Origin: CBDFKK01 sp965248815
GTDB lineage: Bacteria > Pseudomonadota > Alphaproteobacteria > SMXP01
Assembly (NCBI GenBank): GCA_965248815.1
Contig: CBDFKK010000008.1
Coordinates: 620,001 to 684,000, forward strand
Length of the DNA stretch: 64,000 nt
Direction of reading: 5' to 3'
A program made the position numbers and the translations under genes. The notes beneath the pieces were generated by a model. The model ran no database searches, was not told where the DNA came from, and saw only the letters and a program-made list of their open reading frames with translations. Shown piece after piece: positions 17,896 to 27,362 of the stretch. Position 1 is the stretch's first letter, and each line of letters begins with the position of its first letter.

Positions 17896-19164
17896 TCAGA
17901 TCAGCTTTTCTAGTCGTTCGAGCTCGTCTTGGATGGCCTTTTCCCAGCCGCCGGGGGGCGCATCTTTTTCGTCGACGGACTGCATCCAACCTTGCGCCAA
18001 TCGTGACTCCGCCATAATCGCGATTTCCTTGCGCAGCGTTTCGTCACGGGCGATTAGCCCGCGAAAGTCTTCGGCCTCTAGACACAACAAATTCGTTTTC
18101 GTCACGGCCCTGATGGTCACCGGACTGGGAATTCCTTTCAGAAGCGCAACAGCACCAAAGAAATCGCCATCGGTCAGATCGGCGGGGCCTGACTTGAGTT
18201 CGGCGCGCACTCGGCCCGTCGTAATAAAGAACATGGTGTGGGGCACTTCGCCTTTGCGGGCGATCACTTCTCCGACGCCGACCACGCGCGCGCGCAAAAG
18301 ATCCATGACTTCGGTGATGGACATGGCGTCGAGTTTTGAAAACAAAGGCACACGCGCGACCATGCCCCAGGTGACGACAAATTCGCGCCGATGAATTTCC
18401 TGATTCCAACCGGTTGCGATAATGCCGATGGGGATGGCAAACATGCCGAGACCCAAAATCATGACAACACCGCCAACAAGTCGCCCTAACGCCGTAATCG
18501 GAACGGCGTCGCCATATCCGACAGTCGTGAGGGTGGCGATGCCCCACCACATGGCCGAGGGGACGGAGCCAAAGAGATCAGGCTGTACATTGCCTTCAAT
18601 GAAATACATCAGCGACGACGCCAGCATCAGCAGCCCCAGCATGACGATGAGCGCACCCAGCAAGGCGCGGCGCTCGGCAACCAGCGCGTCCCAGAGCGAG
18701 GCGAGCGCCGGCGAATAGCGAACCAATTTGAGAAACCGAAGCAGGCGAAAAACGCGCAGTACGCGCAAGTCCATAGCTGTGAATATCGACAAGTAAAACG
18801 GCAAAATCGCCAGCAAGTCGATCAACATAAAAGGGTTTGCCATGAACTTGAGGCGCGCGCGGGCGGGAGTAAATTCTTGAAGCGGCCGGTGTTCGACGCA
18901 AACCCAAAGCCGCAATAGATATTCGGCCGTGAATATCAGGACGGAAATCACATTAAAGAGTTCGAGCAGGCCGCCGTACTGAGCATCAATCGCGGGCACG
19001 GTTTGCAGGGCAAAGCCGACGACATTGGCAATGATCAAAATGACCATCACTGTGTCGAAGACAAGGCTCGGCAAATCTCCGGTTTTGCCGGCCTCGAGGA
19101 TAACGTAGAGCCGGCGCCTCAAAGATAGTGACGATGCGCTCGTTTCGCTTTTTGCCACGGTCAT
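17896..19164 (-). CDS. Six-TM potassium channel with cyclic nucleotide-binding domain
   Basis: A 422-residue voltage-gated-like channel. Helices S1-S6 cover about residues 25-255; S4 is Arg-rich (LRVLRVFRLLRFLKLVR), and the pore loop has the K+ filter TLTTVGYGDAVP. The C-terminal 130 residues are a cyclic nucleotide-binding fold (HTMFFITTGRVRAEL...LTDGDFFGAVALL...). The layout is that of the MloK1-type bacterial CNG channel. Whether cAMP is bound is uncertain because the usual FGExxL...R(T/S)A phosphate cassette is degenerate here (FGAVALLKGIPSPVTIRA). It begins 6 bases after the alaS stop, suggesting co-transcription. Confidence 0.9.
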   Translation of the reverse strand: MTVAKSETSASSLSLRRRLYVILEAGKTGDLPSLVFDTVMVILIIANVVGFALQTVPAIDAQYGGLLELFNVISVLIFTAEYLLRLWVCVEHRPLQEFTPARARLKFMANPFMLIDLLAILPFYLSIFTAMDLRVLRVFRLLRFLKLVRYSPALASLWDALVAERRALLGALIVMLGLLMLASSLMYFIEGNVQPDLFGSVPSAMWWGIATLTTVGYGDAVPITALGRLVGGVVMILGLGMFAIPIGIIATGWNQEIHRREFVVTWGMVARVPLFSKLDAMSITEVMDLLRARVVGVGEVIARKGEVPHTMFFITTGRVRAELKSGPADLTDGDFFGAVALLKGIPSPVTIRAVTKTNLLCLEAEDFRGLIARDETLRKEIAIMAESRLAQGWMQSVDEKDAPPGGWEKAIQDELERLEKLI

Positions 19165-19170
19165 TCCTGC

Positions 19171-21861
19171 TCAAGCGGAGCTTGAAAACTCCTCAACGCC
19201 GCCGACAATAGCGTCGATCGCTTTAGCAGCGTTGGCGCCATCGGGACCGCCGGCTTGTGCCATGTCCGGACGGCCGCCGCCGCCTTTACCGCCGAGCGCT
19301 TCAGCGCCTCGTCGAACCAAATCAACCGCGCTGATCTTCGCGGTCAAATCATCGGTGACACCTACGGCCAAAGCCGCCTTGCCGTCATTGACGGCGATCA
19401 TGGCAACAACACCGGATCCGATTTGTTTCTTACCGTCATCGATCAGTCCACGGAGATCTTTAGCCGAGACGCCGTCAAGGGCCATGGCGAGCACGTTGAG
19501 GCCGTTCACTTGGCGCACTTGATCTTGCGGGCCGCCTTGAGAGGCACCGCCGCCCAGAGCACCGCCAAGCGCCACTTTCTTTTTGAGCTCGGACAGCTCG
19601 CGTTCGAATTTCTTGCGCTCGTCGAGGAGCGCAGCAACGCGGGCGGGTAATTCGGCAAGGCTGGTTTTGAGTTCCGCAGCCGCCGATAGACCGAGCTTTG
19701 CTTGGCTCTCGAGATGAAGTCGTGCGGCATCGCCGGTCAGCCCTTCGATACGACGCACGCCGGCAGCGATTGCGCTTTCCTGAACGATCTTAAACAGACC
19801 TATATCGCCGAGACGCCGCACATGAGTGCCGCCACACAGCTCGACCGAATAGGGTTTTCCGGAACGCTCGCCGTGGGCCGTTCCCATAGTGAGCACGCGC
19901 ACTTCGTCGCCATACTTTTCGCCAAAGAGCGCGAGTGCGCCCGCTTCGATGGCATCGTCAGGGGTCATCAACCTCGTCGAGACGTCCTCGTTTTGTAAAA
20001 TGATTTCGTTGACTTGGCGCTCGATCACTTCGAGTTCGTCTGCGCTGACTGCTTTGGGTTGAGAAAAGTCGAAGCGCAATCGCTCGGGCCCAACCATTGA
20101 GCCCTTTTGCGTGACGTGAGCACCCAATGTGTCTCTCAAAGCTGCGTGCAACAAGTGGGTCGCCGAGTGATTGGCGCGGGTCTTGTTGCGCCGCCCGGCA
20201 TCAACGCTCAGTTCCACGGCATCTCCTTTGGCAAGGCTGCCGCGCTTTAGTTTGCCGACGTGGACAAAGAGATCGCCTAACTTTTTCTGTGTGTCGGTGA
20301 CGGTAAACTCGGCGCCGCCGGCGTTGAACATTGCGCCCGTATCGCCGAGTTGGCCGCCGGATTCGCCATAGAATGGTGATTGATTGGTGACGATTTGCGC
20401 TTCCACGTTGCCGCTGATTTTGTCAATAAGCGAACCGTCGGATTCGATGGCAACGATAATGCCTTCGGCTGCATCGACGTCGTAGCCCAAAAATTCCGTC
20501 GCGCCGTGCTGTTCGCGGACGTCGAACCACAACTCTTCCGTAGCGGTGTCGCCGGAGCCTTTCCAGGCGGCACGCGCTTCGGCACGCTGACGGTCCATTG
20601 CTTTTTCGAAACCGTCCGTGTCCACCCCGATGCTCCGTTCACGGAGCGCATCTTGGGTGAGATCAAGCGGAAAGCCGTAAGTGTCGTAAAGCTTAAAAGC
20701 AACTTCGCCGGGCAGCACTTGGTTTTCACCAAGATCAGCGACTGCGTCATCGAGCAGGCCCAAGCCGCGCGCGAGCATTTGTCGAAAACGTTCCTCTTCG
20801 AGTTTGAACGTCTCTTCGATGAGCGCTTGCGCACGGCCGAGTTCGGGATAGGCCGCGCCCATTTCCGATATCAACGCGGGCACCAACCGCCACAGCAGCG
20901 GATCTTTGGTTCCCAATATATGTGCGTGGCGCATAGCGCGGCGCATGATCCGGCGCAGCACGTAGCCGCGGCCTTCGTTGGACGGCAACACGCCGTCCGC
21001 CATGAGAAAGCTGCAGGAGCGCAAATGATCGGCAATCACGCGGTGACTTGCCGCATGTTCACCGCTCGCCGTAACGTGAGACGCGTCGGCGCTCGCCTGA
21101 ATGAGATGGCGGAAGAGATCGGTTTCGTAATTGTCGTGGGTGCCCTGGAGCAGCGCCGCGGTACGCTCAAGGCCCATGCCCGTATCGATAGAGGGCCTGG
21201 GCAGCGCGACCCGCTCGTCTTTGCTGACTTGGTCGTATTGCATGAAGACCAAGTTCCAGATTTCGATAAAGCGGTCGCCGTCCTCGTCCGGGCTGCCGGG
21301 GGGACCGCCGGGAATCTTATCCCCATGATCAAAAAAGATTTCGGAGCAAGGGCCGCACGGGCCGGTCTCACCCATGGCCCAAAAATTGTCTGACGTGGCG
21401 ATGCGGATGATCTTGTCGTCGGCCAGGCCGGCGATCTTTTTCCACAGGTCGTATGCCTCGTCATCTTCGGCAAACACCGTGACGATCAAGCGGTCCTTAG
21501 AAATCGCAAAGTCTTGGGTGACAAGCTCCCAGGCATAAGAGATCGCCTCCTCTTTGAAATAATCGCCAAAGGAAAAATTGCCGAGCATCTCAAAGAACGT
21601 GTGATGGCGTGCGGTGTAGCCCACATTGTCGAGATCGTTGTGCTTGCCGCCGGCACGCACGCACTTTTGGGAGGTCGCCGCGCGGGCGTAGTCGCGTGCC
21701 TCAGCGCCGGTAAAGACGTTTTTGAATTGCACCATGCCCGCGTTGGTGAACAGAAGCGTGGGGTCGTTTTGCGGCACCAGCGGGCTCGACGCCAACACTT
21801 CATGGCCCCGGCTTTTGAAAAAGTCGAGGAAGGTCGCGCGTATGTCGTTCAGGCTGGTCAT
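19171..21861 (-). CDS. alaS: Alanyl-tRNA synthetase
   Basis: Charges tRNA-Ala. The 896-residue protein has the class II catalytic core (FFKSRGHEVLASSPLVP; FTNAGMVQFKNVF; RHHTFFEMLGNFSFGDYFKEEAI), the editing domain zinc motifs HSATHLLH and CGGTHVRR, and a C-terminal Gly-rich oligomerisation region (GGKGGGGRPDMAQAGG). It is full-length. The K+ channel gene follows closely downstream on the same strand and recA lies upstream, the frequent recA-alaS order. Confidence 0.97.
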   Translation of the reverse strand: MTSLNDIRATFLDFFKSRGHEVLASSPLVPQNDPTLLFTNAGMVQFKNVFTGAEARDYARAATSQKCVRAGGKHNDLDNVGYTARHHTFFEMLGNFSFGDYFKEEAISYAWELVTQDFAISKDRLIVTVFAEDDEAYDLWKKIAGLADDKIIRIATSDNFWAMGETGPCGPCSEIFFDHGDKIPGGPPGSPDEDGDRFIEIWNLVFMQYDQVSKDERVALPRPSIDTGMGLERTAALLQGTHDNYETDLFRHLIQASADASHVTASGEHAASHRVIADHLRSCSFLMADGVLPSNEGRGYVLRRIMRRAMRHAHILGTKDPLLWRLVPALISEMGAAYPELGRAQALIEETFKLEEERFRQMLARGLGLLDDAVADLGENQVLPGEVAFKLYDTYGFPLDLTQDALRERSIGVDTDGFEKAMDRQRAEARAAWKGSGDTATEELWFDVREQHGATEFLGYDVDAAEGIIVAIESDGSLIDKISGNVEAQIVTNQSPFYGESGGQLGDTGAMFNAGGAEFTVTDTQKKLGDLFVHVGKLKRGSLAKGDAVELSVDAGRRNKTRANHSATHLLHAALRDTLGAHVTQKGSMVGPERLRFDFSQPKAVSADELEVIERQVNEIILQNEDVSTRLMTPDDAIEAGALALFGEKYGDEVRVLTMGTAHGERSGKPYSVELCGGTHVRRLGDIGLFKIVQESAIAAGVRRIEGLTGDAARLHLESQAKLGLSAAAELKTSLAELPARVAALLDERKKFERELSELKKKVALGGALGGGASQGGPQDQVRQVNGLNVLAMALDGVSAKDLRGLIDDGKKQIGSGVVAMIAVNDGKAALAVGVTDDLTAKISAVDLVRRGAEALGGKGGGGRPDMAQAGGPDGANAAKAIDAIVGGVEEFSSSA

Positions 21862-21920
21862 CGCTGGGTCACCGCTTTTACCCTTGGCGGCTCGTCCCGT
21901 CTAGCGGCTGCCCAACCAAA

Positions 21921-22105
21921 TGCGTCATCCCGGACAAGGTTGAAGCCACTGGGCCGAGACCGCGATCCGGGATCCATGGGCCTTTCTCTTGGGCACAGAG
22001 ACGCAAGCCACTTTCGAGGCCGAATGGAACCGCTGATGGATTCCGGATCGCGAGCTTTCCTGACCGAATTGAAAATTCGGAGGAAAGCTGTGTCCGGAAT
22101 GAAGC
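21921..22105. repeat. Dispersed palindromic repeat pair between alaS and recA
   Basis: Unit A, about 21921-21979, runs GCGTCATCCCGGACAA ... GACCGCGATCCGGGATCCA. Unit B, about 22036-22103, runs ATGGATTCCGGATCGCGA ... GGAGGAAAGCTGTGTCCGG, with an internal stem TTTCCTGACCGAAT / ATTCGGAGGAAA. Both units recur almost word for word at 23506-23561 and 23750-23820, in the same order and orientation. Confidence 0.85.
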
Positions 22106-22119
22106 CGAAGGAAAAGAGC

Positions 22120-22161
22120 GCAAAGAAATGGGCGGCGCGCTTGTGCGAAGACGCGCCGCCC
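22120..22161 (-). terminator. Intrinsic terminator after recA
   Basis: A perfect 10-bp GC stem (GGGCGGCGCG at 22130-22139, complement at 22152-22161) with a 12-base loop, followed on the minus strand by ATTTCTTT. It ends 28 bases downstream of the recA stop. Confidence 0.8.
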
Positions 22162-22189
22162 GGGAGCAACTTATACTTTGATTGAAGAT

Positions 22190-23293
22190 CTAGCCGGCGG
22201 CTTTGGCCTCATCGTCGAGTTCAGCAACCTCGCCCGCCTCGCCCGTGCCTTCAGGACCTTGCAACATGTCGGCGGCGATGAGGCCCGCATTGCGGCGCAC
22301 CGCCACTTCGATGGTCTGAGCGATGTCCGGATTATCTTTGAGGAACGTCTTGGCGTTCTCGCGGCCCTGGCCGATACGCTGGCTGTCATAGGAGTACCAG
22401 GAGCCCGACTTTTCGACGATGCCGCCTTTGACACCCAAGTCCACAAGTTCGCCGGTCTTGGAAATGCCTTCACCATACATAATGTCGAACTCGACCACCT
22501 TAAACGGCGGGGCAACTTTGTTCTTAACCACTTTGACCCGGGTCTGATTGCCGACCACTTCGTCCCGGTCCTTGATGGCGCCGATGCGCCTGATATCGAG
22601 GCGCACGGAAGAATAAAACTTAAGCGCATTGCCCCCAGTCGTGGTTTCGGGACTGCCGAACATGACACCGATCTTCATGCGGATTTGGTTGATGAAAACC
22701 ACCATACAGTTCGACTTTGAAATCGACCCGGTCAGCTTGCGCAGGGCCTGGCTCATGAGGCGCGCTTGCAGGCCCGGCAGACTGTCGCCCATGTCGCCTT
22801 CGAGCTCGGCGCGCGGCGTGAGGGCCGCAACCGAGTCGATCACGATGATATCAACGGCGCCGGAGCGCACGAGCGTGTCGGTGATTTCCAACCCCTGCTC
22901 GCCGGTATCGGGCTGGGAGATCAGCAATTCGTCGAGATCGACGCCCAATTTAGCGGCATAGGCCGGATCAAGAGCGTGTTCCGCATCGATAAAGGCGGCA
23001 ACCCCACCCTTGGCTTGAGCTTCCGCCACCACATGGAGCGCCAGGGTGGTTTTGCCCGACGATTCGGGCCCGTAAATCTCGACCACCCGGCCCCTGGGCA
23101 GCCCGCCGATGCCGAGCGCAATATCAAGGCCGAGGGAGCCCGTCGAGACGGTCTCCAGCTCCACCACACCCTCGTTGGCGCCGAGCTTCATGACCGAGCC
23201 TTTGCCGAATGCCCGGTCGATTTGGCTCAATGCCGCCTCTAGCGCCTTTTGCTTGTCCATACCGTTTTCTAGCCGTACCACGTTGTCAGCCAT
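22190..23293 (-). CDS. recA: Recombinase RecA
   Basis: Forms the ATP-dependent nucleoprotein filament for homologous recombination and triggers LexA self-cleavage. From the ATG at 23293 the product is 367 residues; Walker A is GPESSGKTT (about 75-83), Walker B is DIIVIDSVAAL, and the L2 region FINQIRMKIGVMFGSPETTTGGNALKFY is intact. This start follows an AGGGAG ribosome site and matches the family N-terminus; 28 upstream in-frame residues are not conserved. An SOS box lies 122 bases upstream, and a terminator follows. Confidence 0.98.
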   Translation of the reverse strand: MADNVVRLENGMDKQKALEAALSQIDRAFGKGSVMKLGANEGVVELETVSTGSLGLDIALGIGGLPRGRVVEIYGPESSGKTTLALHVVAEAQAKGGVAAFIDAEHALDPAYAAKLGVDLDELLISQPDTGEQGLEITDTLVRSGAVDIIVIDSVAALTPRAELEGDMGDSLPGLQARLMSQALRKLTGSISKSNCMVVFINQIRMKIGVMFGSPETTTGGNALKFYSSVRLDIRRIGAIKDRDEVVGNQTRVKVVKNKVAPPFKVVEFDIMYGEGISKTGELVDLGVKGGIVEKSGSWYSYDSQRIGQGRENAKTFLKDNPDIAQTIEVAVRRNAGLIAADMLQGPEGTGEAGEVAELDDEAKAAG

Positions 23294-23355
23294 ATCCGCT
23301 CCCTTCGTTATTTCATAGCCCCTCAAGCGATTCAATGAAGGCCAATGTACCGGTT

Positions 23356-23377
23356 TTGTTCTCAATGGCAAGAACAA
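23356..23377. promoter_or_regulatory. Inverted repeat TTGTTCT-N8-AGAACAA upstream of recA
   Basis: A perfect 7-bp inverted repeat located 63-84 bases before the recA start. The half sites contain GTTC/GAAC words, like LexA half sites, but spacing and orientation differ from the alphaproteobacterial box. It could be a second operator or a hairpin in the leader. Confidence 0.4.
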
Positions 23378-23414
23378 AGTTAACGCCTTGATCTAAAGCC
23401 GTTTTCAGCCTCAA

Positions 23415-23429
23415 GTTCCAATTTTGTTC
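23415..23429 (-). promoter_or_regulatory. LexA (SOS) box of recA
   Basis: GTTC-N7-GTTC on the plus strand (GAACAAAATTGGAAC read towards recA) is the exact alphaproteobacterial LexA consensus. It lies 122-136 bases upstream of the recA start, a sensible operator position. The box is seen directly; LexA control is inferred from the family. Confidence 0.75.
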
Positions 23430-23505
23430 ACAGGGTATTTGGTGGTGGTCAGAGTGGCCCTACCAACCAGTGCGGGAAGAATCGGTCGATCCCCTTGTCG
23501 CCGCT

Positions 23506-23561
23506 GGCGTCATCCCGGACAACTTCGAGGCAACAGCCGAGACCGCGATCCGGGATCCAAG
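23506..23561. repeat. Dispersed repeat unit A, second copy
   Basis: GCGTCATCCCGGACAA ... GAGACCGCGATCCGGGATCC, closely matching the unit at 21921-21979. Its outer words CATCCCGGA and TCCGGGATC are complementary, so the unit can fold on itself. Confidence 0.85.
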
Positions 23562-23662
23562 GCAGCAGCGCACGCAGCTAGTGTTTGAACGTGTCGATAG
23601 GCCAATGGATTGCCGGGCCAAGCACGGCAATGACAACAGGGGGTCATAAATCTCTGACACAT

Positions 23663-23700
23663 TTTCGATGTCACCCGCGGGCTTGACCCGCGGGTCCATT
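23663..23700. repeat. CCCGCGGG palindrome repeat
   Basis: ATGTCACCCGCGGGCTTGAC followed by CCGCGGGTCCATTGG. The segment ACCCGCGGG occurs twice with a short CTTG spacer and is self-complementary. It looks like another short intergenic repeat type lying between two units of the larger family. Confidence 0.55.
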
Positions 23701-23749
23701 GGAGGAGCTGCATTGCTTATGTCAAAGAACAGTGCGCGGAGCAAACGCC

Positions 23750-23820
23750 CATGGATTCCGGATCACGAACTTTCCTGACCGGAGCAAAGCTTCGGAGGAA
23801 AGTTGCGTCCGGAATGACGC
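23750..23820. repeat. Dispersed repeat unit B, second copy
   Basis: ATGGATTCCGGATCACGAAC ... TTCGGAGGAAAGTTGCGTCC, a near copy of the unit at 22036-22103, lying just downstream of cckA. The internal CTTTCCTGACCGGA / TTCGGAGGAAAG stem could serve as the cckA transcript end. Confidence 0.85.
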
Positions 23821-23848
23821 GGATGGATTGAGGCTGGCGGTGCGCCCC

Positions 23849-26158
23849 CTACTCGCTGAGGACTTCTTTCACCCGGGCGGCGAGCTGCTTCAGGGAGAAC
23901 GGCTTGGCGAGGAAGCTGATGTCTTCGGGGCGGGCCATGGAGTCTTCGAAGACGTCTTGGGCGTAGCCGGAGATGAAAATGATCTTGGTCTCGGGCATGA
24001 GCTCGCGCACGTGACCAGCCAGCGTAGGGCCGTCCATGCCAGGCATGACGACGTCGCTGACCATGAGATCGATGGTCCCGTCGTGGTCCCTGATGACGTC
24101 GAGGGCGATCTCGCCGTTGCCTGCTTCGAGCACGAAATAGCCACGGCTTTCGAGGGCGCGTTTGGCAAAGGCGCGCACAGCTTCTTCGTCTTCGACCAAT
24201 AGAATGGTCCCCACGCCGGTGAGGTCGCGGGCCACGCTTTGGGTTGCTTGTTGCTCGCGGGCGATGCGGTCTTGTTCGGTCTCGATGTGGACCGGCAGGT
24301 ATATGTTGAATTTCGTGCCGACGCCGGGCTCGCTATCCGGGAAGACGTAACCGCCCATCTGTTTGATGATGCCGTAAACCGTGGACAGGCCCAGCCCCGT
24401 CCCCTCACCAATGCCTTTGGTGGTGAAGAACGGTTCGAAGATTTTCTCAATGTCTTCTTGCTCGATGCCGGAGCCGGTGTCTTTGACGGTGATCAAGACG
24501 TAGTCACCGGGCACCACCAATTCGTTGGCGGCGCTGCGATCTTCGGGCTGGACGAAATTCGACGATTCAATAATGAGGCTTCCACCGGCGGGCATGGCAT
24601 CGCGGGCGTTAACGGCCAAATTAATGAGCGCGGTGTCGAGCTGGCTTTGGTCGACTTTGATGAGCCCCAAGTCGCGGCCGTGATTGAGCTCAAGTGCGAT
24701 GGTCTCGCCTAGCAAGCGGCGCAGCAACATGGACAGTTCAGTGAGCACGTCCGTCGGCGTCAGCACCTTGGGCGTCAAGGTTTGCTTGCGCGAAAAGGCG
24801 AGCAACTGGCCGACGAGGTTGGCGGCGCGGTTTGCGTTCTGGCGGATTTGATCGATGTCGCTGAACGATGGGTCGCCCACTTCGTGGCGCGCAAGGAGCA
24901 AATCGCAAAAGCCGATAATGGCAGTGAGGAGATTGTTAAAGTCGTGCGCAACGCCGCCCGCCAATTGACCCACCGCTTGCAACTTTTGCGACTGGGCATA
25001 TTGCAGCTCGAGGGTCTTTTGTTCGGTCATGTCGATCAAATAGACAATGGCCGCGCCGTCGCCGGCGCCCAGGGAGCTTGCATAGAGTTGAATGCTGGCA
25101 CCATCTTCATTTTCGATGTGCGCATCAAGAGGCGCGGGGTTGGTTTCGCCTTTTGCCGCTTCCGTCAATCGCTCTTGAACAACAATGCGATCCTCTAAAG
25201 CGACGGCGTCGGCGAGCACGGTGCCTTCTTTAATGTCAATCTTTGCCATGGCCTCGAGGGCCGCGTTCCATTGCTGAACGACCCCTGTTTCGTCAACCAG
25301 CGCGATGCCCACCGGCGCATTGTCAAACAGATGCGCAAAGCGCGCTTGCGGAACGGATGTGTCGGTGGACGCGTCCGAAGATGCTTCCGCCGATGTCTCC
25401 GCAGCCGGCTCGGGCTTCGGCCGTGTCTCGCCCCATGGTCCGTTTGGCCCTGGCGCGTCGTCAGCCCGCCCGCTTGCATTGTCACCGACAAAGGCGGTTT
25501 CATTTTGGCCTCTGACGGATTGGGCCGCTGCTTCGCCGTCTTGGCCCAGCGTCGGATCATGGGCAATGCGCCAAACAATGTGGTCGGGATGATTTGCCAT
25601 GCGCGCGACGCTCGCCCGCATATAGCGCACGTCATCTTCAATGGTTTGCAGGCGCAAAATCTCTTCGGCACCCTCGCCGCCCTTGGCCGCCCGAGCCAAG
25701 CGATAAAGCGGCGCCGCCAAGTCGTCGTCGCCAGCGAAAACTTGCTCGAGTGGCAGCGGGCGCCCCATATTGCGGCCCCGATTGCCTGCTTTGGTCAAGT
25801 CTTCATAGGCGTGGTTGGCATAAAGGACCGTGCCGTCCCGGCGGGAAATCATATAGGCGTCCGGTGCCGCATCGAGAACGCCCATGAAGACTTGCTGGTC
25901 GGCCAGCCCGCCCCAATAGGTCCGCGAGGCGGGGTCTCCGTTGACGCCGGATTTGGCCGGCGCGCCGGTGGCCATCACGTAAAAGGCGATAAAGCCCAGA
26001 ATAGCGAGACCGCCCAGCAAAATTAGACCATTGAAGCCGGCTTCAGCCGGCGACGCGATCGCCCACGCGCCCACACCCATGGCCACAAAAAGGGCCAAGC
26101 CCGTGATCCAGGGCAACATTTCCGAGCGTCGCAAGAAGTTTCCCCAATTTCTGCCCAT
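23849..26158 (-). CDS. cckA: Hybrid histidine kinase CckA
   Basis: The top kinase of the CckA-ChpT-CtrA cell-cycle/motility relay. The 769-residue protein has two N-terminal membrane helices (about 15-35 and 40-60), PAS regions (about 85-200 and 270-385), a HisKA box with LAGGVAHDFNNLLTAIIGFCDLLL that is characteristic of CckA, the ATPase boxes (NLAVNARDAMP, DTGSGI, GTGLGLSTVYGI), and a C-terminal receiver with LMVSDVVMPGMDG. It switches between kinase and phosphatase to set CtrA~P. The location beside flagellar genes is apt, since CtrA controls early flagellar operons. Confidence 0.93.
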   Translation of the reverse strand: MGRNWGNFLRRSEMLPWITGLALFVAMGVGAWAIASPAEAGFNGLILLGGLAILGFIAFYVMATGAPAKSGVNGDPASRTYWGGLADQQVFMGVLDAAPDAYMISRRDGTVLYANHAYEDLTKAGNRGRNMGRPLPLEQVFAGDDDLAAPLYRLARAAKGGEGAEEILRLQTIEDDVRYMRASVARMANHPDHIVWRIAHDPTLGQDGEAAAQSVRGQNETAFVGDNASGRADDAPGPNGPWGETRPKPEPAAETSAEASSDASTDTSVPQARFAHLFDNAPVGIALVDETGVVQQWNAALEAMAKIDIKEGTVLADAVALEDRIVVQERLTEAAKGETNPAPLDAHIENEDGASIQLYASSLGAGDGAAIVYLIDMTEQKTLELQYAQSQKLQAVGQLAGGVAHDFNNLLTAIIGFCDLLLARHEVGDPSFSDIDQIRQNANRAANLVGQLLAFSRKQTLTPKVLTPTDVLTELSMLLRRLLGETIALELNHGRDLGLIKVDQSQLDTALINLAVNARDAMPAGGSLIIESSNFVQPEDRSAANELVVPGDYVLITVKDTGSGIEQEDIEKIFEPFFTTKGIGEGTGLGLSTVYGIIKQMGGYVFPDSEPGVGTKFNIYLPVHIETEQDRIAREQQATQSVARDLTGVGTILLVEDEEAVRAFAKRALESRGYFVLEAGNGEIALDVIRDHDGTIDLMVSDVVMPGMDGPTLAGHVRELMPETKIIFISGYAQDVFEDSMARPEDISFLAKPFSLKQLAARVKEVLSE

Positions 26159-26264
26159 AAACTCCGCCTTACAGCAACAACCTTCGGTTAAACTCCGGTC
26201 CCTGGCTCTTCGCCCCGCTCAGGTCCCCACCCGGGCGAATCGCTCCGTCTCCCACCGAATTCCC

Positions 26265-27350
26265 TTAAGTCGCTTGTTTTTGGGCTGTAAAGCCATCTAG
26301 GCGCATGACATAGCCAATCACCTGCGCCACTGCTTTATAATGTATTGGAGGCACTTCGTCATCGATGTCAACGGATTAGTAAAGAGCGCGCGCAAGCGGC
26401 GGATTTTCGACAATCGGCACGTCGTTTTCCTTGGCCACTTCCCGGATGCGCTGAGCGATCACGTCAGCGCCTTTAGCAACACAGATCGGTGCCGACATGG
26501 CATCGGATTTGTAGGCCAAGGCGACCGCAAAATGAGTTGGGTTGGTGATGACCACGCTCGCCGTTGGGACCTGGGCCATCATGCGCCGCCGACCGCGTTC
26601 CATCCGGATTTGGCGGAGCTTTGCTCTAATTGTCGGGTCCCCTTCGGTCTGTTTGTGCTCGTCTTTGACCTCTTGCTTGGTCATGCGCTGACGCTTGGTG
26701 TAGTCGTAGCGTTGGTAGATCAAATCGAGCGCCGCGATGAAGGCAAGAACCACGACGATCCCGCCCATCAACTCGATGGAAAACCTGAGGACGAACGGAA
26801 AAAATCCGGAGATATCCTGCGCCATAACCACAAGCAGGAGGTCGCGCTGGGGCCAGATGATCAGGAACGTGACCACGCCCACGATGCAAAGCTTTGCCAG
26901 ACCCTTGGCAAAATTGACCAGCGCGTTGGTCCCGAATATGCGTTTGAAGCCTTTGAGTAGCGAAATCTTGCTGAATTTGGGTTTCATGCGATCGGCGGAA
27001 AAGACCGGCTGATGCTGAACCACATTGCCCGCGATGGCGGCCACGACCAACAGGCCCAAGGGTGCGGCCATGAGCGACACGACTGACGCGCCCGTGCTGC
27101 GAAAGACCTCTAATAATTCATAGGGTCCGCCGCTCATTTCGTTAGAGCGGGCCAGGAATTGAGACAGGAGTGCGGCCAGGTCTCGCGACAGCGTGGGGCT
27201 CATGAACGCCAACATGAGCGTTCCGGCCGCTAAGACGAACCAGGTGTTGATTTCCTGACTCTTGGCGACGTCGCCTTTCTTTTGCGCGTCGCTAAGTTTC
27301 TTCTCGGTCGGTTGTTCTGTTTTTTGACTTTCGTCATTTTCGTCCGCCAT
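26265..27350 (-). pseudogene. flhB: flhB, flagellar export switch protein, interrupted by a TAA codon
   Basis: FlhB is the type III export component that self-cleaves at NPTH to switch substrate specificity. The first 324 codons are standard: N-terminal QKTEQPTEKKLSDAQKKG, four membrane helices, and the cleavage site VVITNPTHFAVAL. Translation then stops at a TAA (26376-26378) straight after ENPPLARALY. The same frame goes on for 36 codons with the expected family C-terminus (SVDIDDEVPPIHYKAVAQVIGYVMRL) up to a TAA at 26265-26267. A single substitution explains the stop. The truncated protein keeps the NPTH site but lacks the last part of the cytoplasmic domain. Confidence 0.88.
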
Positions 27351-27362
27351 CGTGCCCTCCGC

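Noticed and set aside
20380..21393. Long plus-strand open frame inside alaS (337 codons)
   Set aside because: It lies wholly antisense to a full-length alaS and has no family features; a codon-bias shadow.
25271..26026. Plus-strand 251-codon frame inside cckA
   Set aside because: Antisense shadow of the conserved kinase; no family resemblance.
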